From positions 37,174-101,173 of the forward strand of contig NZ_VULX01000010.1 of assembly GCF_009696465.1 (NCBI RefSeq): a DNA stretch of 64,000 nucleotides, in the 5' to 3' direction. Origin of the DNA: Inconstantimicrobium porci. Its GTDB lineage: Bacteria > Bacillota > Clostridia > Clostridiales > Clostridiaceae. Made by a program: the position numbers and the translations under genes. Within the stretch, counting starts at the first letter, position 1; every line of letters begins with the position of its first letter. Below, in pieces: positions 27,590-37,500 of this stretch. The notes under the pieces are model-generated. The model did no database searches and was not told where the DNA came from. It saw only the letters and a program-made list of their open reading frames with translations.

Positions 27590-28063
27590 CTAAATTAGTT
27601 TTTCAAATTCAATTTCATGTCTAATTGGAATGTCATAGTCTCCCTTTTCAGGAATTGAAGGCTTAATCTTACGTGCAGCTTCAACTGCATTAACATATAT
27701 AAATGTCATATCAAAGCCACGTTTCTGATAAAATTTTATTGCATTTAAGTTATCATTAGTAGTAATCAGTTTTAGCTTTTTGCAGCCAGATTTTTTAGCC
27801 TCTTCATAAACCTTGTTCATTAGCGCAGTCCCTATTCCGCAGTTTTCTTTAAGGCTGTCAAGAGACATAACTTCGCAGTCTTTTCCATCAAATCTGTATG
27901 TAACAAGTCCAATAATTTCATTATCTTCATAACATACGAAACCAGGCAGAACAGCCATATCGAATAATTCTCCTCTTATTGCCATTGTAGTGCTGAACCA
28001 CTGCTTTTTGATAAAATCATTAATTTCATTTCTATTTTTATCTGTAATCTTTGTTATTTCCAT
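27590..28063 (-). CDS. GNAT family N-acetyltransferase
   Basis: 157 residues with the GNAT fold: acetyl-CoA motif in NCGIGTALMNKVYEEAKKSGCKKL (Q/RxxGxG/A-like loop CGIGTA), followed by TNDNLNAIKFYQKRGF, the usual strand beta6-beta7 segment. The substrate is unknown. The start ATG at 28063 has AAAGAGATGAT upstream. It is convergent with the previous gene; the shared stem-loop copy lies between them. Confidence 0.85.
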   Translation of the reverse strand: MEITKITDKNRNEINDFIKKQWFSTTMAIRGELFDMAVLPGFVCYEDNEIIGLVTYRFDGKDCEVMSLDSLKENCGIGTALMNKVYEEAKKSGCKKLKLITTNDNLNAIKFYQKRGFDMTFIYVNAVEAARKIKPSIPEKGDYDIPIRHEIEFEKLI

Positions 28064-28303
28064 AGTATCATCTCTTTCGTTATAAATTTGTTTTGTTGAA
28101 AGTTTGGTAGTCAGTATTCCTCATGAAAGATTATACAGTGTTAGGAATAATATTACAATAAATGCATTATAAAGAAATTGATGGCTTGCCTGATTTCAAT
28201 TAAGTATTAAATTATAAAAAACTTGATTATATAGAAATTAGGTACTATAGTTAAAAGTATAAAAAATGATGAATTTTAAGCAGATTAATGGAGGGTTATT
28301 TTT

Positions 28304-28765
28304 ATGCATAATACATTAACTGAGGAAAATATAAAGAAGTTACAAGAAGAACTTGATTATAGACTTACAGTAAAGAGAGCTGAAATTGCAAAGGAAAAGA
28401 TGATTGCAGCTGCTCATGGAGATAGATCTGAAAATGCTGAATACAAAGAGGCATGTGCAAATTATAGAGAAAATGATAATAGAATACAATATCTTTTAAG
28501 CATGATTACAACAGCAACAGTAGTAGAGGACAGTACTGATAAAACAACTCTTGGCATAAACAGTTCAGCAAGAGTTAGATTTGTTGAAGATGATGAAGAG
28601 GAAACTATAAAGCTTGTAACTACAGTTGACCTTGATCCTGAAAACATGCATATAAGTATAGAATCAGATCTTGGTAAGGCTTTATCAGGTGCAAAGGTTG
28701 GGGATGTTGTTGAAGTTAATGCACCAGGCGGAAAATATAAAGTAGAAATACTTGAAATATTATAA
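28304..28765 (+). CDS. GreA/GreB-type transcription elongation factor
   Basis: 153 residues. The N-terminal coiled coil contains GDRSENAEYKEACANYRENDNRI, matching the conserved acidic tip motif (GDLSENAEY) of GreA, which enters the RNA polymerase secondary channel and stimulates cleavage of backtracked RNA. The C-terminal domain has IESDLGKALSGAKVGDVVEVNAPGGKYKVEIL, the FKBP-like Gre fold. It lies apart from the operons in which the main greA copy usually sits, so it may be an accessory paralogue. RBS TGGAGGG precedes the start. Confidence 0.88.
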   Translation: MHNTLTEENIKKLQEELDYRLTVKRAEIAKEKMIAAAHGDRSENAEYKEACANYRENDNRIQYLLSMITTATVVEDSTDKTTLGINSSARVRFVEDDEEETIKLVTTVDLDPENMHISIESDLGKALSGAKVGDVVEVNAPGGKYKVEILEIL

Positions 28766-28852
28766 TATGGATAGAACAATTTTAAATTTACAACTATTGA
28801 AAAAATGGTGGCTAGTTAATAACGAATAGAGAACAGAGAAGAGAAAAGGAAG

Positions 28853-28876
28853 GAACTCCCTAGTGGGAGTTTCTTT
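28853..28876 (+). terminator. intrinsic terminator of the Gre-like gene
   Basis: AACTCCC-tagt-GGGAGTT followed by TCTTTATTT; the same sequence family as the hairpin at 6933-6955. Confidence 0.7.
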
Positions 28877-29005
28877 ATTTGTGCTCAGAAGGACTGGCTA
28901 TTAATCATTTATAAATTTATATAATTATGATGGACAAGCATTTCTTTTAAAGGTGGAATTAAAGGATAGTGTATTAATGAATTTAGTATTAAGGGGAGAT
29001 GTATA

Positions 29006-29394
29006 GTGGAAAAATCATTATTTCAAAATGTGGACTGTGTATCTTTTTATGTTGATAATCTTAATGAAGGTATAAAGTTTTATTCAGAATCACTTGGACT
29101 TAAACTTCTGTGGAGGACAGATACTTCATGTGGACTTGGAATGAGCAATGACATTACTGAAGTTGTGCTGGTAAAAGAACATAATCCAATAGTAGATTTT
29201 AAGGTTGAATCAGTAGAGGAAGCACTGCTAAGTTTTTAGAAGCAGGTGGTACGCTTGTATATGGTCCTTTTGACATTGATATTGGTAAATGCGTAGTAGT
29301 CAAGGATAAGTGGGATAATGAGTTCTGTATGCTTGACATGACAAAAGGGATGTACACTACTGATGATAGTGGTAATGTTACTGGAGTTAAGTAG
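29006..29394 (+). pseudogene. glyoxalase/VOC-family protein with a single-base frameshift
   Basis: The first frame (GTG 29006, RBS AGGGGAG) gives a VOC half-domain (VDCVSFYVDNLNEGIKFYSESLGL) and stops at 29239. One missing base near 29226-29233 would restore EALLKFLEAGGTLVYGPFDIDIGKC...NEFCMLDMTKG, the second half, ending at TAG 29392-29394. The reconstructed length, about 130 residues, is normal for the family. The downstream kinase RBS overlaps the restored stop, showing the original operon. It is a fresh pseudogene or a sequence error. Confidence 0.8.
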
Positions 29395-29403
29395 GAGGTT
29401 ATA

Positions 29404-29955
29404 ATGCAAAGTATAAAATGTGAAAATTGTAATGCAGAAGAGGTATGTATTATGGAAAGTTCATCTAAAATAATTATACTTAGAGGTAATTCAGGAAGTG
29501 GCAAAACTACTGTTGCTAAAGAACTTCAGAAGAAACTTGGGCGTGGAACACTGCTTATTTCTCAGGATGTTATTAGAAGGGAAATGCTGTGGGTAAAGGA
29601 TGGCAGTGATACAAAGGCTGTATCTTTGCTAATTGACCTTGTTAAGTATGGAAGAAAAAACTGTGATTATGTTATCCTTGAAGGAATCTTATATGCAGAC
29701 TGGTATAAGGAATTATTTGAAACTGTGAAGTCAGAATTCAATGATAATGTCTATGCATATTATTATGATATTCCTTTTGAAGAAACACTTAAGAGGCATG
29801 AAACAAAACCTAACTGCCATGATTTTGGAAGAGAAGATATGAAACAATGGTGGCGGGATAAAGATTTTACAGGAGTATTTAAAGACAGAGCGCTGACAAA
29901 AGATTTAGGACTTGATGAGACTGTAGAGATTATACTTAATAACTTAAATGAATAA
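29404..29955 (+). CDS. P-loop kinase / zeta-toxin-like AAA protein
   Basis: 183 residues. Walker A is LRGNSGSGKTTVAKEL, followed by LISQDVIRREML (a substrate-binding Asp-Val-Ile-Arg typical of small-molecule kinases of the zeta-toxin/chloramphenicol phosphotransferase group) and YVILEGILY (Walker B). A lid region is likely around KRHETKPNCHDFGREDM. The first 16 residues contain CENCNAEEVC, an unusual Cys cluster that would be excluded if translation starts at the internal ATG 29452. AGGAGG at 29393-29398 favours ATG 29404. The natural substrate is unknown; antibiotic phosphorylation is one option. Confidence 0.75.
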   Translation: MQSIKCENCNAEEVCIMESSSKIIILRGNSGSGKTTVAKELQKKLGRGTLLISQDVIRREMLWVKDGSDTKAVSLLIDLVKYGRKNCDYVILEGILYADWYKELFETVKSEFNDNVYAYYYDIPFEETLKRHETKPNCHDFGREDMKQWWRDKDFTGVFKDRALTKDLGLDETVEIILNNLNE

Positions 29956-29971
29956 TTAGATAAGAAATTAA

Positions 29972-30001
29972 GGTGCATCCATAAGGGTGCATCTTTTTTT
30001 G
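29972..30001 (+). terminator. intrinsic terminator
   Basis: GTGCATCC can pair with GGGTGCAT (one wobble), followed by a run of seven T. Confidence 0.65.
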
Positions 30002-30109
30002 TGCATAAATATAAGAAAGCAAAGTTGTAATGACATACATTTATTTATGGGTAAAAATATAAGTTCGTAGATATAAGAAAAAAATTTCAATCTAATTAAC
30101 AAACGACCT

Positions 30110-30136
30110 TAAAGAAATGTTAACAAATGTCGAAAA
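30110..30136 (+). promoter_or_regulatory. SigD (sigma-28)-type promoter of the chemoreceptor gene
   Basis: TAAA, a 15-base spacer, then GTCGAAAA closely match the motility sigma factor consensus (TAAA-N15-GCCGATAT). It lies about 40 bases before the start of a methyl-accepting chemotaxis protein, the expected class of target. Confidence 0.6.
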
Positions 30137-30173
30137 TTAATATAAAGTAAAAAACAAAATATTAGGAGGTAAT

Positions 30174-32282
30174 ATGAATAAGTATTTTAAATTGGGGACA
30201 AAATTCATGAATAGGTTAAGCTACCCTAAGAAATTCATATTAATGGCTTGTGTATTTTTCCTTCCTTATTTAGGATTCGTTACAGTATTTTTATTTAATA
30301 TGAGTAGCGCTGCTAAAGTAACTGTTTCACAAGTTAACGGATTAACATATCTAAGTGAATCAAATAAACTTATTAAGCATGTACAGGAGCATAGAGGATT
30401 ATCTTTGATGTATAGCAACGGTAATCAATCAGTAAAGGATAAAATTATTGCAAAAGAAGGCGAGATAAAAAATGATTTAGCAGCTGTTGAAAAGATGAAC
30501 AGTAAGTATGGCAGCGATTTTAAAGTTAATGACAGCTTCAATAGTATAAAGAGTTCTTTTAATGAAATTTATATAGAAGGCAAGACATTAACAGCAAAGG
30601 AAGTTAAGGAAAAGCATAATAATTTGATTAATAATCTTATGGAGCTTAACAATGCAATTTCTGAAAATTCAAAGTTATCATTACAGAGTGATTTAGATAC
30701 ATATTATTTAACACGTTCAATCGTTTATGAAATGCCATCGGTTGCAGAAAACATAGCTCTTGCAAGAGGTATTGGTTCTGGTGTGGCAGCTAAAAAAGCA
30801 ATCACTGATGATGAAAAATTTGAACTTCAGTTTTTAAGCCAGTCAGCACAGACAAATCTTAACAGTGCTCAAAGAGGAATCGAGGTAATATATGAATTAC
30901 TACCTGAATTTAAAGAACAGTTAAGCAAAGATATTGATAAGGCATTTCAAGGTTCTGCAGAGATGATTGAAATGATTGTTGATGATCTTATTACTGCAGA
31001 AACTATAAATATTGATTCTCAGCAGTATTTTGATAAGGCAACAAATACTGTTGAAGATATTTATTCACTAATAAATGATGAAACAAAAGATTTACTCAAG
31101 ACATTAAATACTAAAAACAGAACAGCTCAAATAACAAGAGCTATGACTTTAATAATAACAGTAGTTAATAGTATATTTTTAGCGTACGTATTTATTTCAT
31201 TCTATATAGGAACAATGAATACAATTAATGTTATTAAAGAATCTACAGATGAAATTGCTGATGCAAATCTTAATATTGTTATTGAGAGTGATGTTAAGGA
31301 TGAAACAAGTAAGATACTTGATGGTTTAAATAAGGTATTAACTTCATTTAGAGAAATAGTAGCAAAGAATAAAGATGTAGCATCAGATGTTATTGGTTCA
31401 ACTGAGGATCTGGCAAAGATAACTGAAGAGACAGCTAAGGCTGCAAATGTGGTTACAAATTCTATTCAAGAAATTGTTGATAAAGCAGAAAATCAGGTTA
31501 AGATTGTAGATAATGCGTCGACAATAGTTCAAGAAATGAGTACAAATATTGATAATATATCTGATAACTGTAATGTAATTCTTCAATCATCAAAACAGGC
31601 TGGTAGCTTTGCAGCTAATGGTAATAAATATATGACAAGTACAGTAAAGATGATGAACACAATTAAGGATTCAGTTGATGAGTCAAATGTAATTATAAAT
31701 TCATTAGGAGAAAAATCTCAGGACATTGGAAGAATCATAGAGACTATTACAGATATTGCAGAACAGACAAACTTATTAGCTTTAAATGCATCAATTGAAG
31801 CAGCTAGAGCTGGTGAAAATGGTAAGGGCTTTGCTGTAGTAGCAGAGGAAGTTAGAAAATTAGCGGAAGAATCAGCTAACTCAGCAAAAGAAATTTCTGA
31901 AATAATTGCATTAATTCAGAGAGACAGCAGTGATTCTATTGCAAAAGCAAGTACTGTAGCAGGCAATGTACAGGATGGATTAAAGGTTGTAACAGAAACA
32001 AGCGAAGCATTTGATAAGATATTATCATCAATATCAAGCATAACAGAGCAGATTAACAGTGTTGTTCAGTGGTGTGAAAGAACTCAAGACAACTCTAGAG
32101 AAGTAACTGACAATGTTAAGGAAGTTAGCAAAATAGCAAATGACTTCTCTGATAATGTTCAGGATATTGTTTCATCTGCAGAAGAACAGTTAGCTTCAAC
32201 TGAGGAAATATCATCACTGGCAAGCGTACTTGACAGCAAAGCAACTGAACTTGAAGAATCAATTGCAAGATTTAAAATTTAA
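30174..32282 (+). CDS. methyl-accepting chemotaxis protein with NIT-like sensor domain
   Basis: A 702-residue transmembrane chemoreceptor. TM1 is about residues 19-41 ([21 protein letters not shown]). The external domain (about 45-320) has [16 protein letters not shown], which matches the nitrate/nitrite-sensing NIT domain signature, and is all helical. TM2 is about 325-345; a HAMP domain follows. The signalling tip is [20 protein letters not shown], with [25 protein letters not shown] after it. It clusters at the cell pole with CheA/CheW and modulates the flagellar motor. No other chemotaxis genes are nearby. RBS AGGAGGT; SigD-like promoter upstream; terminator downstream. Confidence 0.92.
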   Translation: MNKYFKLGTKFMNRLSYPKKFILMACVFFLPYLGFVTVFLFNMSSAAKVTVSQVNGLTYLSESNKLIKHVQEHRGLSLMYSNGNQSVKDKIIAKEGEIKNDLAAVEKMNSKYGSDFKVNDSFNSIKSSFNEIYIEGKTLTAKEVKEKHNNLINNLMELNNAISENSKLSLQSDLDTYYLTRSIVYEMPSVAENIALARGIGSGVAAKKAITDDEKFELQFLSQSAQTNLNSAQRGIEVIYELLPEFKEQLSKDIDKAFQGSAEMIEMIVDDLITAETINIDSQQYFDKATNTVEDIYSLINDETKDLLKTLNTKNRTAQITRAMTLIITVVNSIFLAYVFISFYIGTMNTINVIKESTDEIADANLNIVIESDVKDETSKILDGLNKVLTSFREIVAKNKDVASDVIGSTEDLAKITEETAKAANVVTNSIQEIVDKAENQVKIVDNASTIVQEMSTNIDNISDNCNVILQSSKQAGSFAANGNKYMTSTVKMMNTIKDSVDESNVIINSLGEKSQDIGRIIETITDIAEQTNLLALNASIEAARAGENGKGFAVVAEEVRKLAEESANSAKEISEIIALIQRDSSDSIAKASTVAGNVQDGLKVVTETSEAFDKILSSISSITEQINSVVQWCERTQDNSREVTDNVKEVSKIANDFSDNVQDIVSSAEEQLASTEEISSLASVLDSKATELEESIARFKI

Positions 32283-32303
32283 TTAGATTTTTATATAGGA
32301 TAA

Positions 32304-32356
32304 AAGAGTCTATGTCATTAGCAGATAAAAACTACTGATGACAGGCTCTTTTTTAG
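32304..32356 (+). terminator. intrinsic terminator of the chemoreceptor gene
   Basis: AAGAGTCT...GTCATTAGCAG pairs with CTACTGATGAC..GGCTCTT, an imperfect long stem followed by TTTTTT. Confidence 0.8.
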
Positions 32357-32432
32357 TTTATAGACTTTAAATATAATCTAGATTTTTTATAAAGGAGGTT
32401 TCAGCAAAGCTCATGACTTAATATCATATTAT

Positions 32433-32987
32433 ATGGATGCAATGCACAGAAATTGTAACAGATTGTTAAGCCTTATCAATAACTTAATTGACTATTCTAA
32501 AATGGAGAATAACAGCTATGTTATAAATAAAGAAAGTGTGGACATAGTTTATCTTGTTGAAGAAACAGTGCTTGATATGAAGGATTACATAGAGGACAAG
32601 GGTATTGAATTGATTTTTGATACTGATGTAGAGGAGAAATCAATTGAATGCGATAAGCTTGATATAGAAAGATGCATTATTAATTTAGTCAGCAACGCAG
32701 GAAAATTCACACCTGAAGGCGGTTTAATCGAAGTAAAAGTATTTGATTTAGATACAGAGATTAAGATAAGTGTAAAAGATAATGGAGCAGGTATTAGTGA
32801 AGAAAACCAGAAAATAATATTTGACAGATTTAATCAGGGAATAGATAAAACATCTGAGCAAAAAGGTGGCAGTGGATTAGGACTTACTATAACAAAACAG
32901 ATAATAAAGCTTCATAATGGAGATATAGAGTTAAAAAGTAAGCCTAACGTTGGTAGTGAGTTTATAATAACATTGCAGGTGAAATAG
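32433..32987 (+). pseudogene. orphan C-terminal copy of the propeller histidine kinase
   Basis: 184 residues, nearly identical to the last 185 residues of the kinase at 34556-37735. At DNA level 32423-32986 matches 37171-37734 with only a few substitutions (for example CAGC/CAGG and GCAGG/GCCGG). It contains the HATPase domain (N box LVSNAGKFTPEGG; G boxes DNGAGIS and GGSGLGLTITKQI) but lacks the HisKA His and everything upstream. AAAGGAGG lies upstream, at about 32391-32398 and some 35 bases from the ATG, so it is poorly spaced for initiation here. A hairpin array starts at once after the stop, as it does after the full gene. Confidence 0.85.
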
Positions 32988-33253
32988 GAAGAGTCGCGAG
33001 AAGGTCGCTGGCGCGAGTGAAATTCACCGAAGGTGAGTGAGATTCAGCTGCGCTGAGTGAAATTCGCTGACGCGAGTGGGGGAGTGAAATTTGCTTCGCA
33101 AGTGAGATTCAGCTGACGTTGAGTGAAATTCACCTTGGGTGAGTGAGATTCAGCTGCGCTGAGTGAAATTCGCTGACGCGAGTGGGGGAGTGAAATTTGC
33201 TTCGCAAGTGAGATTCAGCTGACGTTGAGTGAAATTCACCTTCGGTGAGTGAG
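32988..33253. repeat. mini-hairpin array A
   Basis: About 12 units of 18-26 bases: GTGARATTC, a 3-4 base stem, a 2-5 base loop and the complementary stem, for example TCGCTGACGCGA, TCAGCTGCGCTGA, TCACCGAAGGTGA and TTGCTTCGCAA. Stem sequence differs between units but stays self-complementary. A 106-base higher-order unit occurs twice (33035-33140 and 33141-33246). It is followed by GGGGGACAAGCTATGAATT at 33259-33277. Unit lengths of 19, 20 and 21 rule out a conserved reading frame. Confidence 0.9.
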
Positions 33254-33878
33254 TAGTTGGGGGACAAGCTATGAATTGAAGTTTATACTTATATATACTA
33301 TAATTGTTTACACTGGAGAAATCTCAATTGCAAAGGAAATGCTAGATAGTGGCAATATAATATATAAGCCTAAAATAGTATATTTATCTAAATACTCCGG
33401 AGACAATAAATATGACACATTGAGTAATAAAATATATAGCAATGCTCCATTGACTGAATTAGACGCTATTAATTTATGTTTACTGCCGTTGATGAAAAGT
33501 GAATATTTGAGAGGCATAATGACGGAGAAGGCTATAGAATTAACTCAACATATCAAAGATACAGTTATGAAGAATAAATGTATCGAATTGCTTTATTTGT
33601 TTGTACAAAAGTTTGTATGCGATGAAAAAGCAAGAAATAAATTGCAGGAGGCGTATAGCATGACTGATATTGGAGAAATGATAGTAAATGATACTACAAA
33701 AAAAAATAAGGAAGTAATTATTTCAAAGATATTAACCGTACTTGAAACTAATATAGGTGAGGTTCCCAATGAATATAAAAATGCTATGATTAATCTTCCT
33801 CTATACTCATTAACAGATATAAGTATGGATGTTAAAGGTTTTAAGTCATTTAGTGATTTAGATAAGTATTTAATCTAA
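33249..33878 (+). pseudogene. 5'-truncated Rpn/PD-(D/E)XK nuclease-family protein
   Basis: The frame of 209 residues begins inside the repeat tag (SSWGTSYELKF is encoded by it), so the first 11 or so residues are not native. From ILIYTIIVYTGEISIAKEMLDSG onward it resembles the C-terminal part of the large clostridial family of Rpn-like (recombination-promoting nuclease / transposase_31) proteins, with KIVYLSKYSGDNKYDTLSNKI and LCLLPLMKS. The N-terminal nuclease domain, which carries the active site, is absent: the hairpin array stands where it should be. Family assignment is from memory of its pattern and is moderate. Confidence 0.5.
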
Positions 33879-33905
33879 GCAAAAATAATGTACCAAATTG
33901 TTTTT

Positions 33906-33955
33906 TAGAGATAGAATATATAGCTTTAATAAGCTGTTCTTCTATCTCTATTTTT
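33906..33955 (+). terminator. intrinsic terminator
   Basis: AGAGATAGAA pairs with TTCTATCTCT (10 bp), with an inner AGCTT/AAGCT stem, followed by ATTTTTT. Confidence 0.85.
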
Positions 33956-34032
33956 TACCAATAAATTACTATTGTGAACTTTTAAAAGAATTTATAAATA
34001 AAAAATTTAAAAATAGCTGTAAATAAATTAAT

Positions 34033-34227
34033 TTATTTACAGCTATTGCTTGTACCATAAAGCACTCTATAATAAGAATTATCATTATGTATATTTATTA
34101 TTTCTATATGTTCCATCACAAAGCTAAATCCAAACTCCGATTGTAGATTGCTAAGTAAAATTATTGCGTCTTCTATTTTAAGTTCTCTACCTATATCCGT
34201 CTTAATATCTATTGTATTTATGTTCAT
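34033..34227 (-). CDS. small hypothetical protein
   Basis: 64 residues, soluble, acidic-neutral, with a plausible alternating beta/alpha pattern (NTIDIKTDIGRELKIEDAIILLSNLQSEFGFSF). GGTGAT lies about 7 bases before the ATG. No family is recognised. It stands alone between convergent or divergent neighbours. Codon use looks normal, so it is probably a real small gene but could be a chance frame. Confidence 0.4.
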   Translation of the reverse strand: MNINTIDIKTDIGRELKIEDAIILLSNLQSEFGFSFVMEHIEIINIHNDNSYYRVLYGTSNSCK

Positions 34228-34555
34228 AATTTAATCACCAGAGGGACACCATCTTATCCTTTCTTTTTATTTTATAATATTCAGAATATTGTTAAAATAT
34301 AAACAATATTTCAATGTATTAAGATTATGTATGCAAATATACATCTTAGAAAATTCTTTTAAAAATATGTGCGAAATAAGTAATATTCTTACATATATTA
34401 GCCTTTAGTTTTGAGAGCATGACCGTATTGAACGTAGTTATAAATATGTAAATACTTAGCTTGTTTTTTATTTCAGAAGAGTATCCTTTATGTCGATATA
34501 TAATAGAGAGATTTTCTTTAAAATTTAAACTATATTCAACATACAAAGGAGAAAT
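34228..34555. other. intergenic region before the propeller kinase
   Basis: About 330 bases of AT-rich DNA. A 66-residue minus-strand frame (34346-34546) has poor composition and no RBS. The region must contain promoters for the kinase; an AAAGGAG RBS lies at 34545-34551. Nothing else is recognised. Confidence 0.4.
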
Positions 34556-37500
34556 ATGAAAATAAACAGGTACATAATAAGAATTTTAAGTTTCATATTA
34601 TTTTTTTCGTTTATAAATATGAACATAGCCTATGGGAGTATAAGTGAAAATATTAAATTTAATAATATAACAATTAAAGATGGTTTATCACAGTCTACAG
34701 TAGATAGTATGTATCAGGACAGCAAGGGATATATATGGATAGGTACTAATGATGGTTTGAACAGATATAATGGACATGAATTTAAAATATATAAAAATGA
34801 TAAGTATGATAAAAATTCAATAATAAGCAATTTTATTATTGATATTAAAGAAGATAAGAATGGTGATATGTGGATATCTACTTTAGAAGGTCTAAGTAGA
34901 ATAAATACTGATTCAGAAACAATAAGGAATTATACTTCAGATGAAAATGGTGGAAACTTATCGAACAATGGAGTATGCCAGGTTCTTAGTACTAAAGATA
35001 ATAAAGTAATTGTAGCTACTGAAGATGGCCTTAATATGTATGATGAAAATAATGATAGGTTTTTCAGGATTTTAGATAAAGAGGATGATCTTCCAAGTCA
35101 ATATATATATTCTGTAAAAGAAGATTCTTTCGGAAATATATGGATATGTACAGATGCAGGTGTTATTGAGTTCGATAAAAATTTAAAGAAGCTGAATTCA
35201 TATGAGAATACTATTGGAAAAGTTGAAGCGTACACTACATATGATGATTTATTGGGTAATATATGGGTGTGCACCTTAGATAGTGGATTATTTAGAATTA
35301 ATACAAGAAATCAAAGAGTAGATAACTACAGACATATAAAGGGTAAACAATCAATATTAAGTGATGAAGTGAAGGATGTAGTACTTGGACCTAAGGGAAA
35401 GCTATGGATAGCTACTGAGGGAGGACTTTGTAATTTTGATTACGAAGAAGAAAAGTTTACAGCATATAAAAAGGATTTTTTTGAAGAGGACAGTATAGTA
35501 AATGATAAAACGCGATGCTTATTAAAAGACAGCAGTGGTCTTATATGGGTAGGTGCATATAGTGGCATATCAATTTTTAATCCTAGGAATAATTTTAAAC
35601 ACTATAAAGCAAACCCATTTGATAAAAAAAGCTTAAGTGGTAACATGGTTAATTCTATATATAGGGAAGCTGATGAAACGTTATGGATAGGTACTAATGA
35701 TGGCGGTATTAATATTATTGAAGGAGATACTATAAAACATTTAAAAAAAGAAAATAGCAATATTAATAGTAATGAGGTATATGAAATAATAGGATTTAAG
35801 GACAAAATATATGTAGGAACTAATGAAGGTTTATCAGTTATTACTAAATCTGATAATGGCAACTATTCTATAACGAACTATACAGTTAAAGATGGCTTGC
35901 CAGCAAATAAGGTAAGATCATTAATAATAGATTCTAAAGGAAATTTATTAATAGGAACAGTTAAAGGACTAGCTATATTTGATACAAGTAGTTGTAGGTT
36001 TATTGATAAACCAGAAATTTTTGATGAGATAGGTGTATCAGATAAATTTATAAGATCTTTATATGAAGATTCAAAGGGTAATTTATACATTGGATGTTTT
36101 TTAGAGGGTGGTTTAATAAAAGTAAATCTAGATACTAAAACACACAAAATATATAAATATAATCCTAAAGATAATACAAGTATAAGTAATAATACAATAT
36201 TGTATATAAATGAGGATATAGATGGCAATATATTAGTAGGAACTAATCATGGCCTAAATATACTAAATCCAGATACAGACAAATTTACTCATTACACAGA
36301 AAATGATGGATTAATAAATAATACTGTATATGGAATATTAGTTGATAAAAATAATTATGTATGGATGAGTACAAATGGTGGTATTTCTATGTTTTCTATG
36401 CAGGATAAAACATTTAGGAATTTTACAGTTGAAGATGGACTTCAGTCTAATGAATTTAATGGAGGGGCATGTTTTAATAGTGAAGATGGACATCTTTACT
36501 TTGGAGGGATAAATGGATTTAATATTATTAATATAGACAATATTCAGATATCTACATTTAAACCTAAAGTTATCTTTGATGGATTTGAGGTAAACGGTAT
36601 AAGTAAAAAAGATATTAATAATATGAAGTTTGAGTTTAGTGAAAATAATATAAAAATAAACTATTTTACAAATGACTATAAAAATACAAAAAATACAAAG
36701 TATTATTATAGATTAAAAGGTTTAGAGGAAGATTGGAATGAAACTAGAAGTAATTTACTTACATTTGCCAAGCTATCTCCAGGAGATTATGACTTAGAAA
36801 TAAAGACGATAACACAACATGGAATAATCAGTGAAGTTAGTTCGGTGAAATTTACCATTAAACCTCCTATCTTGATTAGCAAGTATGCCTTATGTCTTTA
36901 CTTCATTTTAATAATATTAGCTATATATGTAGCTAGAAGCAAAGTTAAAACTTTGGACAGCCTAGTTAACATACGAACTAATGAATTAAGAAAAGAGATG
37001 AAAAGAAATGAAGAGTTGTTCAATCAGCTACTAAAATTAGAGAAGACTAAAAACAATTATTTTGTGAATCTGTCACATGAACTTAGGACTCCTTTAAATG
37101 TTATTACCAGTATAAATCAATTAATCATATCGTTTATTAGAAATGATCAGATTGTACCTAATGAAAAGCTATCATATTATATGGATGCAATGCACAGAAA
37201 TTGTAACAGATTGTTAAGCCTTATCAATAACTTAATTGACTATTCTAAAATGGAGAATAACAGGTATGTTATAAATAAAGAAAGTGTGGATATCGTTTAT
37301 CTTGTTGAAGAAACAGTGCTTGATATGAAGGATTACATAGAGGACAAGGGTATTGAATTGATTTTTGATACTGATGTAGAGGAGAAATCAATTGAATGCG
37401 ATAAGCTTGATATAGAAAGATGCATTATTAATTTAGTCAGCAACGCAGGAAAATTCACACCTGAAGGCGGTTTAATCGAAGTAAAAGTATTTGATTTAGA

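Noticed and set aside
32988..33253. CRISPR array
   Set aside because: Units are 18-26 bases with no constant repeat plus unique spacer pattern; every unit is itself a hairpin, and no cas genes are present.
32988..33253. Coding repeats (Glu/Ser/Arg-rich peptide)
   Set aside because: Unit lengths of 19, 20 and 21 bases shift frame continually and variation preserves base pairing rather than codons.
34346..34546. 66-residue minus-strand frame
   Set aside because: No RBS and no recognisable features; it overlaps the probable promoter region of the propeller kinase.
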